In this document: in pieces, positions 27,262 through 36,296 of the stretch
Position numbering within the stretch: the first letter of the stretch is position 1
How the letters are laid out: every line of letters starts with the position of its first letter
DNA from: GCA-2683825 sp965662355
GTDB taxonomy: Bacteria; Planctomycetota; UBA1135; GCA-002686595
Assembly (NCBI GenBank): GCA_965662355.1
Contig: CBFIHP010000005.1
Coordinates: 124,001-188,000 of the forward strand
Direction of reading: 5' to 3'
Length of the DNA stretch: 64,000 nucleotides
Notes under the pieces: generated by a model
What the model was told of the DNA's origin: nothing
The model's database searches: none
Seen by the model: only the letters and a program-made list of their open reading frames with translations
Program-made: the position numbers and the translations under genes

Positions 27262-28014
27262 ATGACGAACACGCTGTGGGCCCTGACGCAGAGAGTTGTG
27301 GCGTTCACCGTGATCCTCCTGTCGCTTCCGCTCTTGATTCTCTTGTACCTTCCCGTGCGTCTCTCGTCCCGCGCGCCCTTCTTCTTTCGACAGAAGCGCC
27401 CTGGCTTCATGGGGCGCGAGTTCGAGATAATGAAGATCACGACCATGAAGGTGGGCAGCGACAAGGTCAGTTCCTACGAGAAGGGCGTGGCCATCGATGA
27501 TCCGAATGTCACGTGGATCGGTCGCTTCCTGCGTGACACCAAGTTGGACGAACTACCGCAGCTTTGGAACGTGGTTTGTGGCGACATGGAGTTCGTCGGT
27601 CCACGGCCGATCGCCCCAGGGCTGGATCGCTTGCTCTCGGAACGGATTTTGGGCTTCAACAACCGGTATCTGGTCAAGCCGGGCCTGACGAATATCTCGC
27701 AGGTTTCGGTCCTGGAGAATGCTCTTGGCGACAAGACCATCGAGGACTGGCGTTTGCGCTTCGAAGGCGAAGAGCACTACATCCGCCACAAGTCCGTTTC
27801 GTACGACCTCATTCTCATCCTGATGACGTCGCTCTTCATGTACAAGAAGGCCTTCCAGCGTGTCTTCGGAGCGCCGGAGGTACCCTCTGCTGGAGTGCTC
27901 AGTATGTCGGCTTCGGAGGATGGTGGAGTGGGGGATGAGAGAAGCGAGCACCGGTTGAAGAAGGTCTCCGATGAGGACGTGGGGTACGAGCAGGAGCTTC
28001 GCAAGGGGGCCTAG
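27262..28014 (+). CDS. Initiating sugar transferase (PglC/WcaJ C-terminal type)
   Basis: About 250 residues in the short polyprenyl-phosphate phosphoglycosyl transferase form. An N-terminal re-entrant membrane helix (RVVAFTVILLSLPLLILLYLPVRLSSRAPFFFRQKRPG) is followed by the catalytic domain with FEIMKITTM, the LRDTKLDELPQLWNVVCGDMEFVGPRP block (catalytic Asp-Glu pair) and VKPGLTNISQVS. It loads the first sugar phosphate onto undecaprenyl phosphate. I use the ATG at 27262, which matches the family N-terminus. A TTG at 27175 overlapping the upstream stop (TTGA, preceded by GGGGGAAGG) would add 29 residues and is a real alternative. The C-terminal 45 residues are an acidic tail. Confidence 0.85.
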   Translation: MTNTLWALTQRVVAFTVILLSLPLLILLYLPVRLSSRAPFFFRQKRPGFMGREFEIMKITTMKVGSDKVSSYEKGVAIDDPNVTWIGRFLRDTKLDELPQLWNVVCGDMEFVGPRPIAPGLDRLLSERILGFNNRYLVKPGLTNISQVSVLENALGDKTIEDWRLRFEGEEHYIRHKSVSYDLILILMTSLFMYKKAFQRVFGAPEVPSAGVLSMSASEDGGVGDERSEHRLKKVSDEDVGYEQELRKGA

Positions 28015-28097
28015 GGGGGAGCGGCTGCTCAGGTGCCGTACCCAAGCAAGGGCCGGATCAAGTGTGCCCCGTGGCTGATCCGAAGAGGGGTGTACGC

Positions 28098-29099
28098 ATG
28101 TTTGCACCTGCCGTACGTACTCTCGACTACGCGCTACTTCTGGGGCAGGGCCGATCTGGAACGAATTTCCTGTTGGCTCTCTTGAACCAGAGCGCGCGAA
28201 CGCATTGTCGCAACGAGCCCGATCAAGGTGATGATTCGGCGTTGGCGGCGCTGCGGCCGTTTCGGTTCTTTGTTGACGACGAGGACGTGCTGGAGGGATT
28301 GTGGGACGAGGCGGTGCATGAAGCGGGCCTGACGTTTGGACCGCGGGATCACGTTGTGCCCAGGTCCAAGGACTGGCTCTTTGCCGGTGCACGCCGTCCG
28401 GGTTTTTTCTATCTGCGTCAGCGTATGTTGGCCAGGGCGCGGTTGGATCGCATCAAGGCCATGGATGTCGGGGAGGTGCGCTTCCCTGTTTGGATGACCA
28501 GCTCGGGGCGTCTGGAGCGCTCGTTTCACGTTTTCAAGCTGAACGCGGCGGTGGGCTTGGCGAGGTGGATGTTTGCGAATCGGCCCTCGGGCAAGGCGAT
28601 ACACATCGTGCGCCACCCCGGGGGGTTCGTGAAGTCGTGGTTGGCGCGCTGGGTGAGGGGGGAGACCCATCAAGAGCGCGGAGCCGGCGACAAGGATCTC
28701 TTGCAGGACGAGGAGCGTCTGAAGGCATTGGCGCAGCGCGATTCCATGTGGTCGAAACGCATGGGGGACATCGATGGGATGGAGCGCGTCGAGGCGGAGC
28801 TGTGGTGGTGGCGCTATGTGAACGAGGCCATCCACGATGGAGGACTTGGGCTCGCGAACTACAAGCGACTTCTATTCGAAGAGCTGGCCGAGGATCCGCT
28901 GCGTACGACGGAGGATGTCTACGCTTTCTGCGGGCTTCCGTGGACGGATGACGTGGCGGCGGAGGTGGGGCGGATCGCCTCGGGCTCGAAGAAGATCGCT
29001 CGGGCCTGGAAGGACGAGCTCGAGCCGAGCGTCGTCGACGTTATTGAGCGCGTTCTGGGCGACTCGCCGATGCGTTCCTGGTGGGACGGCCGGTACTAG
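28098..29099 (+). CDS. Sulfotransferase family protein
   Basis: About 333 residues. The N-terminal PAPS 5'-loop is ALLLGQGRSGTNFLLALLNQS and the 3'-phosphate motif is KAIHIVRHPGGFVKSWLARW. A late NYKRLLFEELAEDPLRTTEDVYAFCGLPW matches the family C-terminal part. The ATG at 28098 has AGAGGGG upstream at good spacing and is preferred to the GTG at 28062. It follows the sugar transferase by 83 bases on the same strand and likely contributes a second sulfation activity to the polysaccharide; the acceptor is unknown. It lacks signal peptide and membrane segments, so it acts in the cytoplasm. Confidence 0.82.
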   Translation: MFAPAVRTLDYALLLGQGRSGTNFLLALLNQSARTHCRNEPDQGDDSALAALRPFRFFVDDEDVLEGLWDEAVHEAGLTFGPRDHVVPRSKDWLFAGARRPGFFYLRQRMLARARLDRIKAMDVGEVRFPVWMTSSGRLERSFHVFKLNAAVGLARWMFANRPSGKAIHIVRHPGGFVKSWLARWVRGETHQERGAGDKDLLQDEERLKALAQRDSMWSKRMGDIDGMERVEAELWWWRYVNEAIHDGGLGLANYKRLLFEELAEDPLRTTEDVYAFCGLPWTDDVAAEVGRIASGSKKIARAWKDELEPSVVDVIERVLGDSPMRSWWDGRY

Positions 29100-29242
29100 A
29101 GGGCATGGAGCACCCCCCGGAGAAACCGGGAAGAGATTTCCGGTAGGGCCCAGGCCGAGACGGCTCCTTGGGCTTCAGATTTGCGCGGAATGAGCCCGAT
29201 CAGCTCCATGTCCCGCTCGTTCCTACGACAGACCATCCCTCA

Positions 29243-32200
29243 ATGGAAACCATCCGCCGTCCCTCCCGGCTACTGGGGCTCTTCATCGTCCTGGCCGGGC
29301 TTGCGATCAACTACTATTCGATCGGCTTCTTCTTGGCCGCCGACCACTCGATCGAGAACGAGCGCATACGTCTGGGTTCGATGGTCTTGCAGGGGATCAT
29401 GGTGCTCCTGGGGCTTGCACTCCTGATCGGCTGGAAGGCCAACATCTGGAGCCCAGCGCGAGCCATGGCACTCGGCTTCTTTCCGATGTTGATTGTTCTC
29501 GGTGTCTACGGTACGGCGCGTATGACCAGCGATGTGTTCACGCCTGAAATCGAGATGCTGCAGACCGGGCAGATGAACCGCATGCTGGCTTCCGAATCCA
29601 TTCATCTGAAGCTGACACCGCGTTTCAAGAAGCTGGGGGTGGCCGCACAGAACTTGCAGGTTCCCAGTGCCGGGCTCGACAACCTGTTCGCGGATTCGGT
29701 GCGTGTGATCGACATCGCCCGCATGGAGGGCCGCCACCGCTACGAGCTCGAGAGCGTGGGGGTGCAGATGGATAATTTCAAGCTCGGCAAGCAGACGATC
29801 ACCGCGCGCGCCGATCTGGACCTGATGCGGCCCTTCCTGAACGAGGTGGATCGCTTCGAGCACGTGAAGTTCGGCTTCGTGCAAGGGGACTTCGAGGGCG
29901 AGAATTTCAGCCGCTGGCGCGTCAAGGGCTACGTCAAGGGCGTCTGCCTGCTGAAGAACAACGAACGCGCCCAGTTCAAGGGCGGCTTGCAGGTGCTCTG
30001 GCAGCTGGACGAGGACGCGGATTCGACCCAGAAGGAGCACTTGAACGACCCCGACCGTTGGCGCATCGGAGAGTTTCTGTTCCTTGACTTCCACATGGAA
30101 CACACCGCCAACACGCTCTTCAGCGAAGAGCTTGCGCAACGCGTGAGCGACCCCGCGGCCCTGGCGGAAGCCCAGCGCAACATCACTCGCGAGCACATCT
30201 TCGATTGGCTGACGGCGTCCGCACGCAAGGACCAGTGGACGCCCCCGGATGCGTACTGGGACTACCGCGCGGCCTGGGCCCTGCCGTCCGTGAGCGTCGT
30301 CGATATCGACGGTGACGGTCTGGACGACTTCTACAAGATGGCCCAGTACGGCAAGAACCAGATGTTCCGCAACAACGGCGACGGAACCTTCGAAGAGATC
30401 GCCGCGGAGATTGGGTTGGACATCGAGAATCACACGAACTGTGCCCTGTTCGTGGACTTCGACAACGACGGCGATGTCGATTGCTTCCTCGGGCGCAGCC
30501 TGGAGCCCAGCAAGTTCATGGTCAACGAGGGCGGCAAGTTCTCGGATCGCTCCGAGGAGGTCCTGGGCGAGGGTCAGAGCCACTTCGCCACGACCGCGTC
30601 CGCCGTCGACTATGACAAGGACGGCTTGCTGGACATCTACATCGGTACGTACGCGGCACAGATCACCGTGCGTCAGATGAACAAGCTACAGGCCCGCGGC
30701 GGACTCGGTGGAGTCCCGAAGGAGAAACAGATGCTCCTCCAGGACTTCCTCTCCGAGGAGCATGCGCGCGAGCTGTACCGCCTGGCCCACAGCCAGATGG
30801 AGAACCACATTCGCGACCGCGTCGGTCCGCCGAACGTGCTGATGCGCAATGTCGGAGGCGGCAAGTTCGAGCGCGCCACGGAGTCCGGGTTGGAGCTGTA
30901 CCGTAACTCGTTCCAGGCGACCTGGGCCGACTACGACGGCGATGGTGACCAGGACGTGTACGTTGCCAATGACTTCGCCTACAACAGCTTGTTCCGCAAC
31001 GACGACGGCGTCTTCGTGGACGTGGCCGCCGAGACCGGATCCCAGGACGTTGGCTTCGGCATGGGCTGCTCGTGGGGCGATGTCGACCGCGATGGCGATC
31101 AGGACCTGTACGTCTCGAACATGTACAGCAAGGCGGGCAACCGCATCGTCGGTTCCATCACGGGCATGGACCCGAGGTTCAAGGACATGGCGGCGGGCAA
31201 CTCGCTCCTGGCCTGGAACGGTACAACCTTCGATCGCATTTCGTCGAAGGACGACAGTGGCAAGCGTGTGGAGATCGGCGGCTGGTCGTGGGGGAGTCAA
31301 TACCTCGATTTCGACAATAACGGCTGGTTGGACATCTACACGCTGAACGGCTATTACACGGCTCCATCCCTGTACCGCGACGACGTGGACTTGTGAAGCG
31401 ACTTCTGGCGCACGGTCGTGCGCTCCGACGATAACGTCAAAACGCTCCGCGCCGGTCGGGGCGACCTCGGGGACTTCGGTGCCGAGTCCCCGCGGAACTC
31501 GTTCTCGGGCGGTGAGCGGGACAACCTGTTCCTCTCCGACGACGGCGGACAGTTCTACGACATCGCTGGGGTGTCGGGGCTGGATGATCCCGGCGATGGC
31601 CGGACCAGCAGTCTTCTGGACTTCGATCGAGACGGTTGGATGGACCTCGTCGTCGCCAGCGCGACCGAGCCGACGCTGAAGCTGTATCGCAACCGCATCG
31701 GAGAGGTGGCGCACGGAGATTCTGCGGATACGAAATCGAGAGCTGGTATGGTCGCCATCCGCTTGCAGGGCGGGAACAAGACCAGCGCGCCGAATTCTGA
31801 TTGGAGTCCGCGCGAAGCGTACGGGACCGTGTTCAAGATCTCTTTCCAAGAGGGCGACAAGACGGCCCGCTTCATACGCGAGTATCGCTGCGGAGACGGA
31901 CGCGCGGCTCAAAACTCGCGGACGATGATCGTTGGTATCGGCGACGCCAAAAGTGTCGATATCGAGGTGCTATGGTCGTCGGGTAAGCGCCAGCTGTACG
32001 ACGGCATCCCCGCCGGCAAGCTGATCCTGGGCTACGAAAACCCCGAGGACGCGCGAGGTAAGGCCTATGTGCTGGAAGACTACCGCCTGAAGTACAAGGA
32101 CAAGTCCAGGGCGCCAAAGCCTGAATACACGCAAATTGCGCTGAGCCTGCCCAACGCCACGGACATCGTCCCGGAGCTACACCTGTACACGGCCATGTCC

Positions 32201-32533
32201 ACGCACTGCAAGTCGTGCAAGAAGGTCCAGCCCCAGATCCAGCTCCTGCGCGAGGCCTTTGGTGAGACGGTCGGCGTCTGGGGTGTGCCCGTGGATCTCG
32301 AGGAAAAACCGGAAGTGCTGGACGAGTATGTCGCCAAGTACAAGCCGAACTACGACGTGCTGACGTCGCTCGAGCGCAATGAGCGCGTGCTCGTCAAGGA
32401 GCACATCGCGCGGACGTTCCTCGATGAGGTGACGCCGGCGACGATCATCACCGATATCGGGGGCAACGTTCTACACACGATGCAGGGCGTACCCACGATT
32501 TCGGAGGTCCGAGCCTTCCTGGCCAAGCCGTAG
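29243..32533 (+). CDS. Candidate selenoprotein: CRTAC1-type FG-GAP / ASPIC-UnbV / thioredoxin-like membrane protein with in-frame TGA (Sec718)
   Basis: If the TGA at 31394-31396 is decoded as selenocysteine, one 1,096-residue protein results. The N-terminus has two to three membrane segments. A domain at about 110-350 is unassigned. FG-GAP/Ca2+-type repeats follow at about 350-710 (DIDGDGLDD, DFDNDGDVD, DYDGDGDQD, DRDGDQD). Sec718 lies in DDVDL-U-SDFWRTVV. After it come another FG-GAP block (DFDRDGWMDLVVAS), an ASPIC/UnbV domain (GTVFKISFQEG... QNSRTMIVGIGDAKSVDIEVLWSSGKRQ) and a thioredoxin-like domain with C989-x-x-C992 (STHCKSCKKVQP). FG-GAP followed by ASPIC/UnbV is the normal CRTAC1 order, and the frame is unchanged across the TGA. 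Standard gene calling would split it into 29243-31396 and a 3' gene lacking a credible start. A nonsense mutation is the main alternative. Confidence 0.68.
31407..31424 (+). promoter_or_regulatory. Candidate bacterial SECIS hairpin downstream of the in-frame TGA
   Basis: GGCGCAC-GGTC-GTGCGCT folds into seven base pairs (the outermost a G-U) with a GGUC tetraloop. The loop's first G lies 18 bases after the TGA. From memory, the E. coli fdhF SECIS presents a GGUC loop starting 19 bases after its UGA, so both loop sequence and spacing match closely. It lies inside coding sequence, as bacterial SECIS elements must. Stable hairpins do arise by chance in GC-rich DNA. Confidence 0.6.
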
Positions 32534-32547
32534 AGGAAGCAGCGCCC

Positions 32548-34596
32548 ATGCATGGTCTCGGTTCGGATCCGTTTCTTGGATTGGAGCAACCCCAGATGCG
32601 GGCCTCCTCGGTGTCGCGGTGCTTGCTGATAGCGGGCCTGGTGTTCGTCATCTGCGAGGCTGTATATGGGCTTTCATGGCGTTGGTATCACCAACCGCTG
32701 TACTACGCCTTGATCGCCGGACTGACATTGGCTGGCTCCCTTCTTCTGGGTGCCGTGCTGACGCTCGTGCATGTGTCGGTGCCAAAGGCATTGGTGCTCT
32801 GGGCCGCGGCCATCGCCGGCGTCAGTAACGCGCTTGGCCCGGACCATGCTCTGCGGACAGAGGAAATCGTCAGCTTTGCGAGCAGCGTGCTGGTTGCCGG
32901 GTGGATGTGTTCTCGAACCGCGGGCATCGCCCAGGCAACGCCGGGTCTCCTCGGTTCCTGTGCTGGCGGTGGTCTGGTGGTCGGGCTCTTGCGCGGGGCG
33001 GGACTTGCCAGCTTGCTCCGTCTGGACGGCCTGCCTTTCGCGGCGGGCGAAGCCCTCTGTGTTGCCCTGATCTTCGCCGCCTTCTTCGGTGGACTTCCAG
33101 GGCTGCAGAAGCGCTACGAGCTGCGTGTGGCTCCGGTCTGGGGCACGCTGGCGGCGCTCCTGCTCACGGTAGGCCATTCTGCCTTACCGTTGCTCGAGGC
33201 GCCTGACGGTAAGCATCGCTTGCCACCTGCGAACTACACCGATGGTTCCATGGTTCCCGGAAAGCACCACGTCTTCCTCCTGGTGCTCGATACCGTGCGT
33301 GCGGATCATCTGTCGATCTACGGATCCGAACGCAACACGACTCCCGAGCTCGATCGTTGGGTTCAAGAGCGTGACAACGTGGTGGTCTATCCGCAGGCCT
33401 ACGCCAACGGTGCCTGGACCGTTCCATCGCACGCCACTCTGTTCACGGGACTGCTTCCCAACGCGCACGGTGTGCACTTCGATCGAGACGGTAGTGGATC
33501 GCGCTATCGGTTCGGATTGCGCGATGAGACGCAGACACTTGCGGAGGCGCTCGGGGAGTCCGGGTACGCGCGGCTCGGGAGTTTTTCGAACAACTGGCTG
33601 CGCACGATCATCGGTATGCACCGCGGTTTCGACCGCTACCTACTGGCTCCGAACTTCGAGCCCCTGCCATTCGCCGGGGAGAAGCTACGCCAGTGGCTCG
33701 TGCCGGGATTGGCCCCGGAGGCCGCGAAGGGAGGTGCCCGGGCATCCGATGTGAACCGCGCTCTGCTGTCGATGATCGAGCCTTGGGCTGCAGGTTCAAA
33801 GCCGCTGTTCGTCTTCGGCAACTACGGCGACGCCCACGGCCCCTACGCGCCCCCGCCTGGCTTTCGGGGGACCTTCGCCCCTGCGGGCGTCCGTGAGCGC
33901 ACCGAGCACCTCTCGCTCGAGCACAGCACCGAAGAGCTCCAGGTTCTGGAGGCGCGCTATGACGAGGAGATCCTCTACCTGGACTCGGAGCTAGGGCGCT
34001 TCTTCGACGAGATCCAGCGCCTGGGCATCTTCGACGACTCCTGGGTCATCGTGACCTCGGATCACGGCGAAGCGTTCAAGGAGCACGGCTTGCTCGAGCA
34101 TGGCACCACAGTGCACAACGAGGTGACCCGCATTCCGCTGGTGATCTTTCCGCCGAAGGGGATCCACATTCCCCAGGACGGCGGCGCGGTCAGCTTGGCG
34201 GACGTTGCGAAAACAATCGCGGCGATCGGTGGCGCGAAGCTGGATGGGCCGGGAAGAGATCTGCGCGTGAAACGCAGCGGGCAACCGGTGGTAGCGATCG
34301 AGTTCTATGGGGATGCTGGCAAAGCGAAGCGCCACGGTGACATGGCACGCTATCCATCCCAGGCGGTGCTCTGGGAGGGCTACAAACTGATTAAGTGGGG
34401 GCACGACTACTACCTCCACGACATCATCAAAGACCCCCACGAGCGCTTCAATCTCTACACCCATCTGGAAGCCCTCGCCGCAACGATGCAGGAGATGTTG
34501 CCCAAGCCCATGGATCCGAACGCCGTGGAGGGGATGGACCCTGGCGAGGATGCCCTGAAGGCGCTGAAGGGCTTCGGATACCTGCCGTCCGACTGA
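32548..34596 (+). CDS. Membrane-anchored sulfatase-family protein with Thr nucleophile
   Basis: 682 residues. The N-terminal 220 residues hold several membrane segments. The alkaline-phosphatase-fold sulfatase domain then starts at HHVFLLVLDTVRADHLSIYG (metal Asp pair). The nucleophile motif reads GAWTVPSHATLFTGLLP, so the Cys of C-x-P-S-R is a Thr and the Arg a His. That excludes formylglycine conversion and recalls phosphatase/transferase members of the superfamily. NYGDAHGPYAPPPGF and SDHGEAFKEHGLLEHG supply the remaining metal and substrate residues. It starts 14 bases after the selenoprotein candidate with GAGGAAG upstream, so the two are probably co-transcribed. It could be a sulfohydrolase or a phospho-group transferase acting outside the membrane. 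Confidence 0.83.
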   Translation: MHGLGSDPFLGLEQPQMRASSVSRCLLIAGLVFVICEAVYGLSWRWYHQPLYYALIAGLTLAGSLLLGAVLTLVHVSVPKALVLWAAAIAGVSNALGPDHALRTEEIVSFASSVLVAGWMCSRTAGIAQATPGLLGSCAGGGLVVGLLRGAGLASLLRLDGLPFAAGEALCVALIFAAFFGGLPGLQKRYELRVAPVWGTLAALLLTVGHSALPLLEAPDGKHRLPPANYTDGSMVPGKHHVFLLVLDTVRADHLSIYGSERNTTPELDRWVQERDNVVVYPQAYANGAWTVPSHATLFTGLLPNAHGVHFDRDGSGSRYRFGLRDETQTLAEALGESGYARLGSFSNNWLRTIIGMHRGFDRYLLAPNFEPLPFAGEKLRQWLVPGLAPEAAKGGARASDVNRALLSMIEPWAAGSKPLFVFGNYGDAHGPYAPPPGFRGTFAPAGVRERTEHLSLEHSTEELQVLEARYDEEILYLDSELGRFFDEIQRLGIFDDSWVIVTSDHGEAFKEHGLLEHGTTVHNEVTRIPLVIFPPKGIHIPQDGGAVSLADVAKTIAAIGGAKLDGPGRDLRVKRSGQPVVAIEFYGDAGKAKRHGDMARYPSQAVLWEGYKLIKWGHDYYLHDIIKDPHERFNLYTHLEALAATMQEMLPKPMDPNAVEGMDPGEDALKALKGFGYLPSD

Positions 34597-34607
34597 TCCG
34601 CTGCGGG

Positions 34608-36296
34608 CTACTTGCGCTTCAACACGTGCAAGCGGTTCACCTCCAACCCGGCGAACTCCTGTTCGACCCCATCCGACCAGCGCACCATCACCGGTTGCGG
34701 AGCCGTACGTTTCCCAAGCCCGAAGTGGGCACGGATGTCGTTGCTCGAGCAAAAGCTGAAGCAGGGTTGAACCTGGCGCCAGATGGCCTGGTCGGGTTCA
34801 CCGACGCGGACAACCGCTCCGAGATCATCCGCTCCGCTGGCCTTCAGCGCGCGGATCTGCATCCAGTTGCCGGTCTTCGCGACGTTGCGTAGGAGCTTCA
34901 AGCGCGAGCCGTTGTCCAGGCAGGCGATGTCAACATCGCCGTCGTTGTCGTAGTCCCCGAACGCCGCACCGCGCGTGTTTCCGTATACCGGAGTTTCGAG
35001 CCCGCAGTCCGGGACCTCCTGGAACGAGTCCCCCGCGATTCCGCGCAGCACCTGGTTGGGCTCCGCGTAGATGTCGTCGGGGTTGTAGGAGGGCATGCCC
35101 GCCGTGACGCGGCCGTTGGCGATGAAGAGGTCGTCGATGCCGTCTTGATCGAAATCGCCGAAGCCCACGCCAAAGCCCGTGTACTCGCGGCTCGGTGTGG
35201 CCAGGCCCAGGGTCGTCGTCGAGTCGACGAACGAGCCGCCACCGTGGTTCAGGTAGAACGTGTTCGTCTGGCCACGCAGGTGCGTCATGAACAGATCGAA
35301 ATCGCCATCGTTCTGAAAGTCGTGGGCGATGACACCCATTCCGGCTTCCTGTACGCCGTCGATGTTGACCGCGCAACCGGCGAGCAGCGCGTCTTCCAGA
35401 AACGTCCCGTCGCCCTGGTTGTTCCAGAGCCGGTTGGCCGTGAGATCGTTGGCGATGTAGATATCGACGTAGCCGTTGCCGTCGAAATCAGCCGGTGCCA
35501 CCCCCAACCCGTTGCCGAAGACCTTGCCGTTGCGAAAGCCCGCTTCGACGGAGACATCCTTGAAGGTCTGGCCGTTTTCGTTCCTCAGCAAGAGATCCTG
35601 CGTCGGCGTGTTGTAGTTGCGCGGACTGCAGTAGTCGATCTGGGCGTACGTGGAGTTGCAAGCGATCTCGTTTTCAGCGCGCCAAAAGAGGTAGTTCGTG
35701 ACGAAGAGATCGAGATCGCCGTCACGGTCGTAGTCGAGAAAGGCCGTGCTGGTCCCCCAGAGCGCATCTCCGGTGCCCGTTTCCTCGGTCACATCCGCGA
35801 ACGTGCCGTCGCCCTTGTTTCTGTACAGGGTGTTGGGACCGACGTTGGTCACGTAGATGTCGACCTTGCCGTCGCCGCTGAAGTCCCCGCAGGCGACGCC
35901 CATGCCATAGCCTCGATCGCCGAGTCCGACATGATCTGTCGTGTCTTCGAAGGTCCCGTTCCCCGCATTGTGAAAGAACACATTGGCGTGGGAGGTCGTC
36001 TCCTGCAGGTCGCCGGCCTGAATCGCGTAGAGGTCCTGGAAACCGTCTTCATCCGCATCGACAAAAGCGATCCCACTGCCCACCGCTTCCGGCATCCAGA
36101 ACCTACGCTCCGTGGCGTAGGAATGCTCGAAGGCGAGGCCCGCCGACGTGCCCACTTCCTCGAACCAGATCGCGCTCGGAGTGCGAACCGTCCCCTTCGT
36201 ATCGGGGACGTCCTTGGATCCGTCTCCGCCGCAGGCCGCGAGGCCAAGGAGTCCGAGAATAGCTGAGCCAGTGAGTAAGGTGGCCCGGTGGGTCAT
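34608..36296 (-). CDS. CRTAC1 family lipoprotein (FG-GAP repeats plus ASPIC/UnbV)
   Basis: 562 residues. A lipoprotein signal peptide (LTGSAILGLLGLAACGG) anchors it outside the cytoplasm. Some eight FG-GAP/VCBS-type repeats follow with calcium-loop motifs such as DADEDGFQD, DYDRDGDLD, DFDGNGYVD, DFDQDGIDD and DYDNDGDVD. The C-terminal ASPIC/UnbV domain has GAVVRVGEPDQAIWRQVQPCFSFCSSNDIRAHFGLGKR and VMVRWSDGVEQEFAGLEVNRLHVLKRK. Its ATG overlaps the stop of the upstream TPR gene (ATGA). Function is unknown; it is probably a beta-propeller for adhesion or surface binding. Confidence 0.88.
   Translation of the reverse strand: MTHRATLLTGSAILGLLGLAACGGDGSKDVPDTKGTVRTPSAIWFEEVGTSAGLAFEHSYATERRFWMPEAVGSGIAFVDADEDGFQDLYAIQAGDLQETTSHANVFFHNAGNGTFEDTTDHVGLGDRGYGMGVACGDFSGDGKVDIYVTNVGPNTLYRNKGDGTFADVTEETGTGDALWGTSTAFLDYDRDGDLDLFVTNYLFWRAENEIACNSTYAQIDYCSPRNYNTPTQDLLLRNENGQTFKDVSVEAGFRNGKVFGNGLGVAPADFDGNGYVDIYIANDLTANRLWNNQGDGTFLEDALLAGCAVNIDGVQEAGMGVIAHDFQNDGDFDLFMTHLRGQTNTFYLNHGGGSFVDSTTTLGLATPSREYTGFGVGFGDFDQDGIDDLFIANGRVTAGMPSYNPDDIYAEPNQVLRGIAGDSFQEVPDCGLETPVYGNTRGAAFGDYDNDGDVDIACLDNGSRLKLLRNVAKTGNWMQIRALKASGADDLGAVVRVGEPDQAIWRQVQPCFSFCSSNDIRAHFGLGKRTAPQPVMVRWSDGVEQEFAGLEVNRLHVLKRK

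Noticed and set aside
28098..29099. Joining this sulfotransferase to the following FG-GAP gene as one operon
   Set aside because: A 143-base gap with an imperfect hairpin lies between, and no functional link is evident, so I treat them as separate units.
29270..30583. 437-codon minus-strand frame
   Set aside because: Antisense to the FG-GAP gene; its apparent regular pattern mirrors the repeated DxDGD codons of the real gene.
31394..31396. TGA as an ordinary stop separating two genes
   Set aside because: The downstream half has no start with a ribosome site, begins mid-domain, and keeps the frame and domain order of the upstream half. I favour readthrough as Sec, but a nonsense mutation in a pseudogene cannot be excluded from sequence alone.
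34395..34892. Plus-strand frame at the sulfatase/CRTAC1 junction
   Set aside because: It overlaps the ends of two clear convergent genes in another frame and strand.
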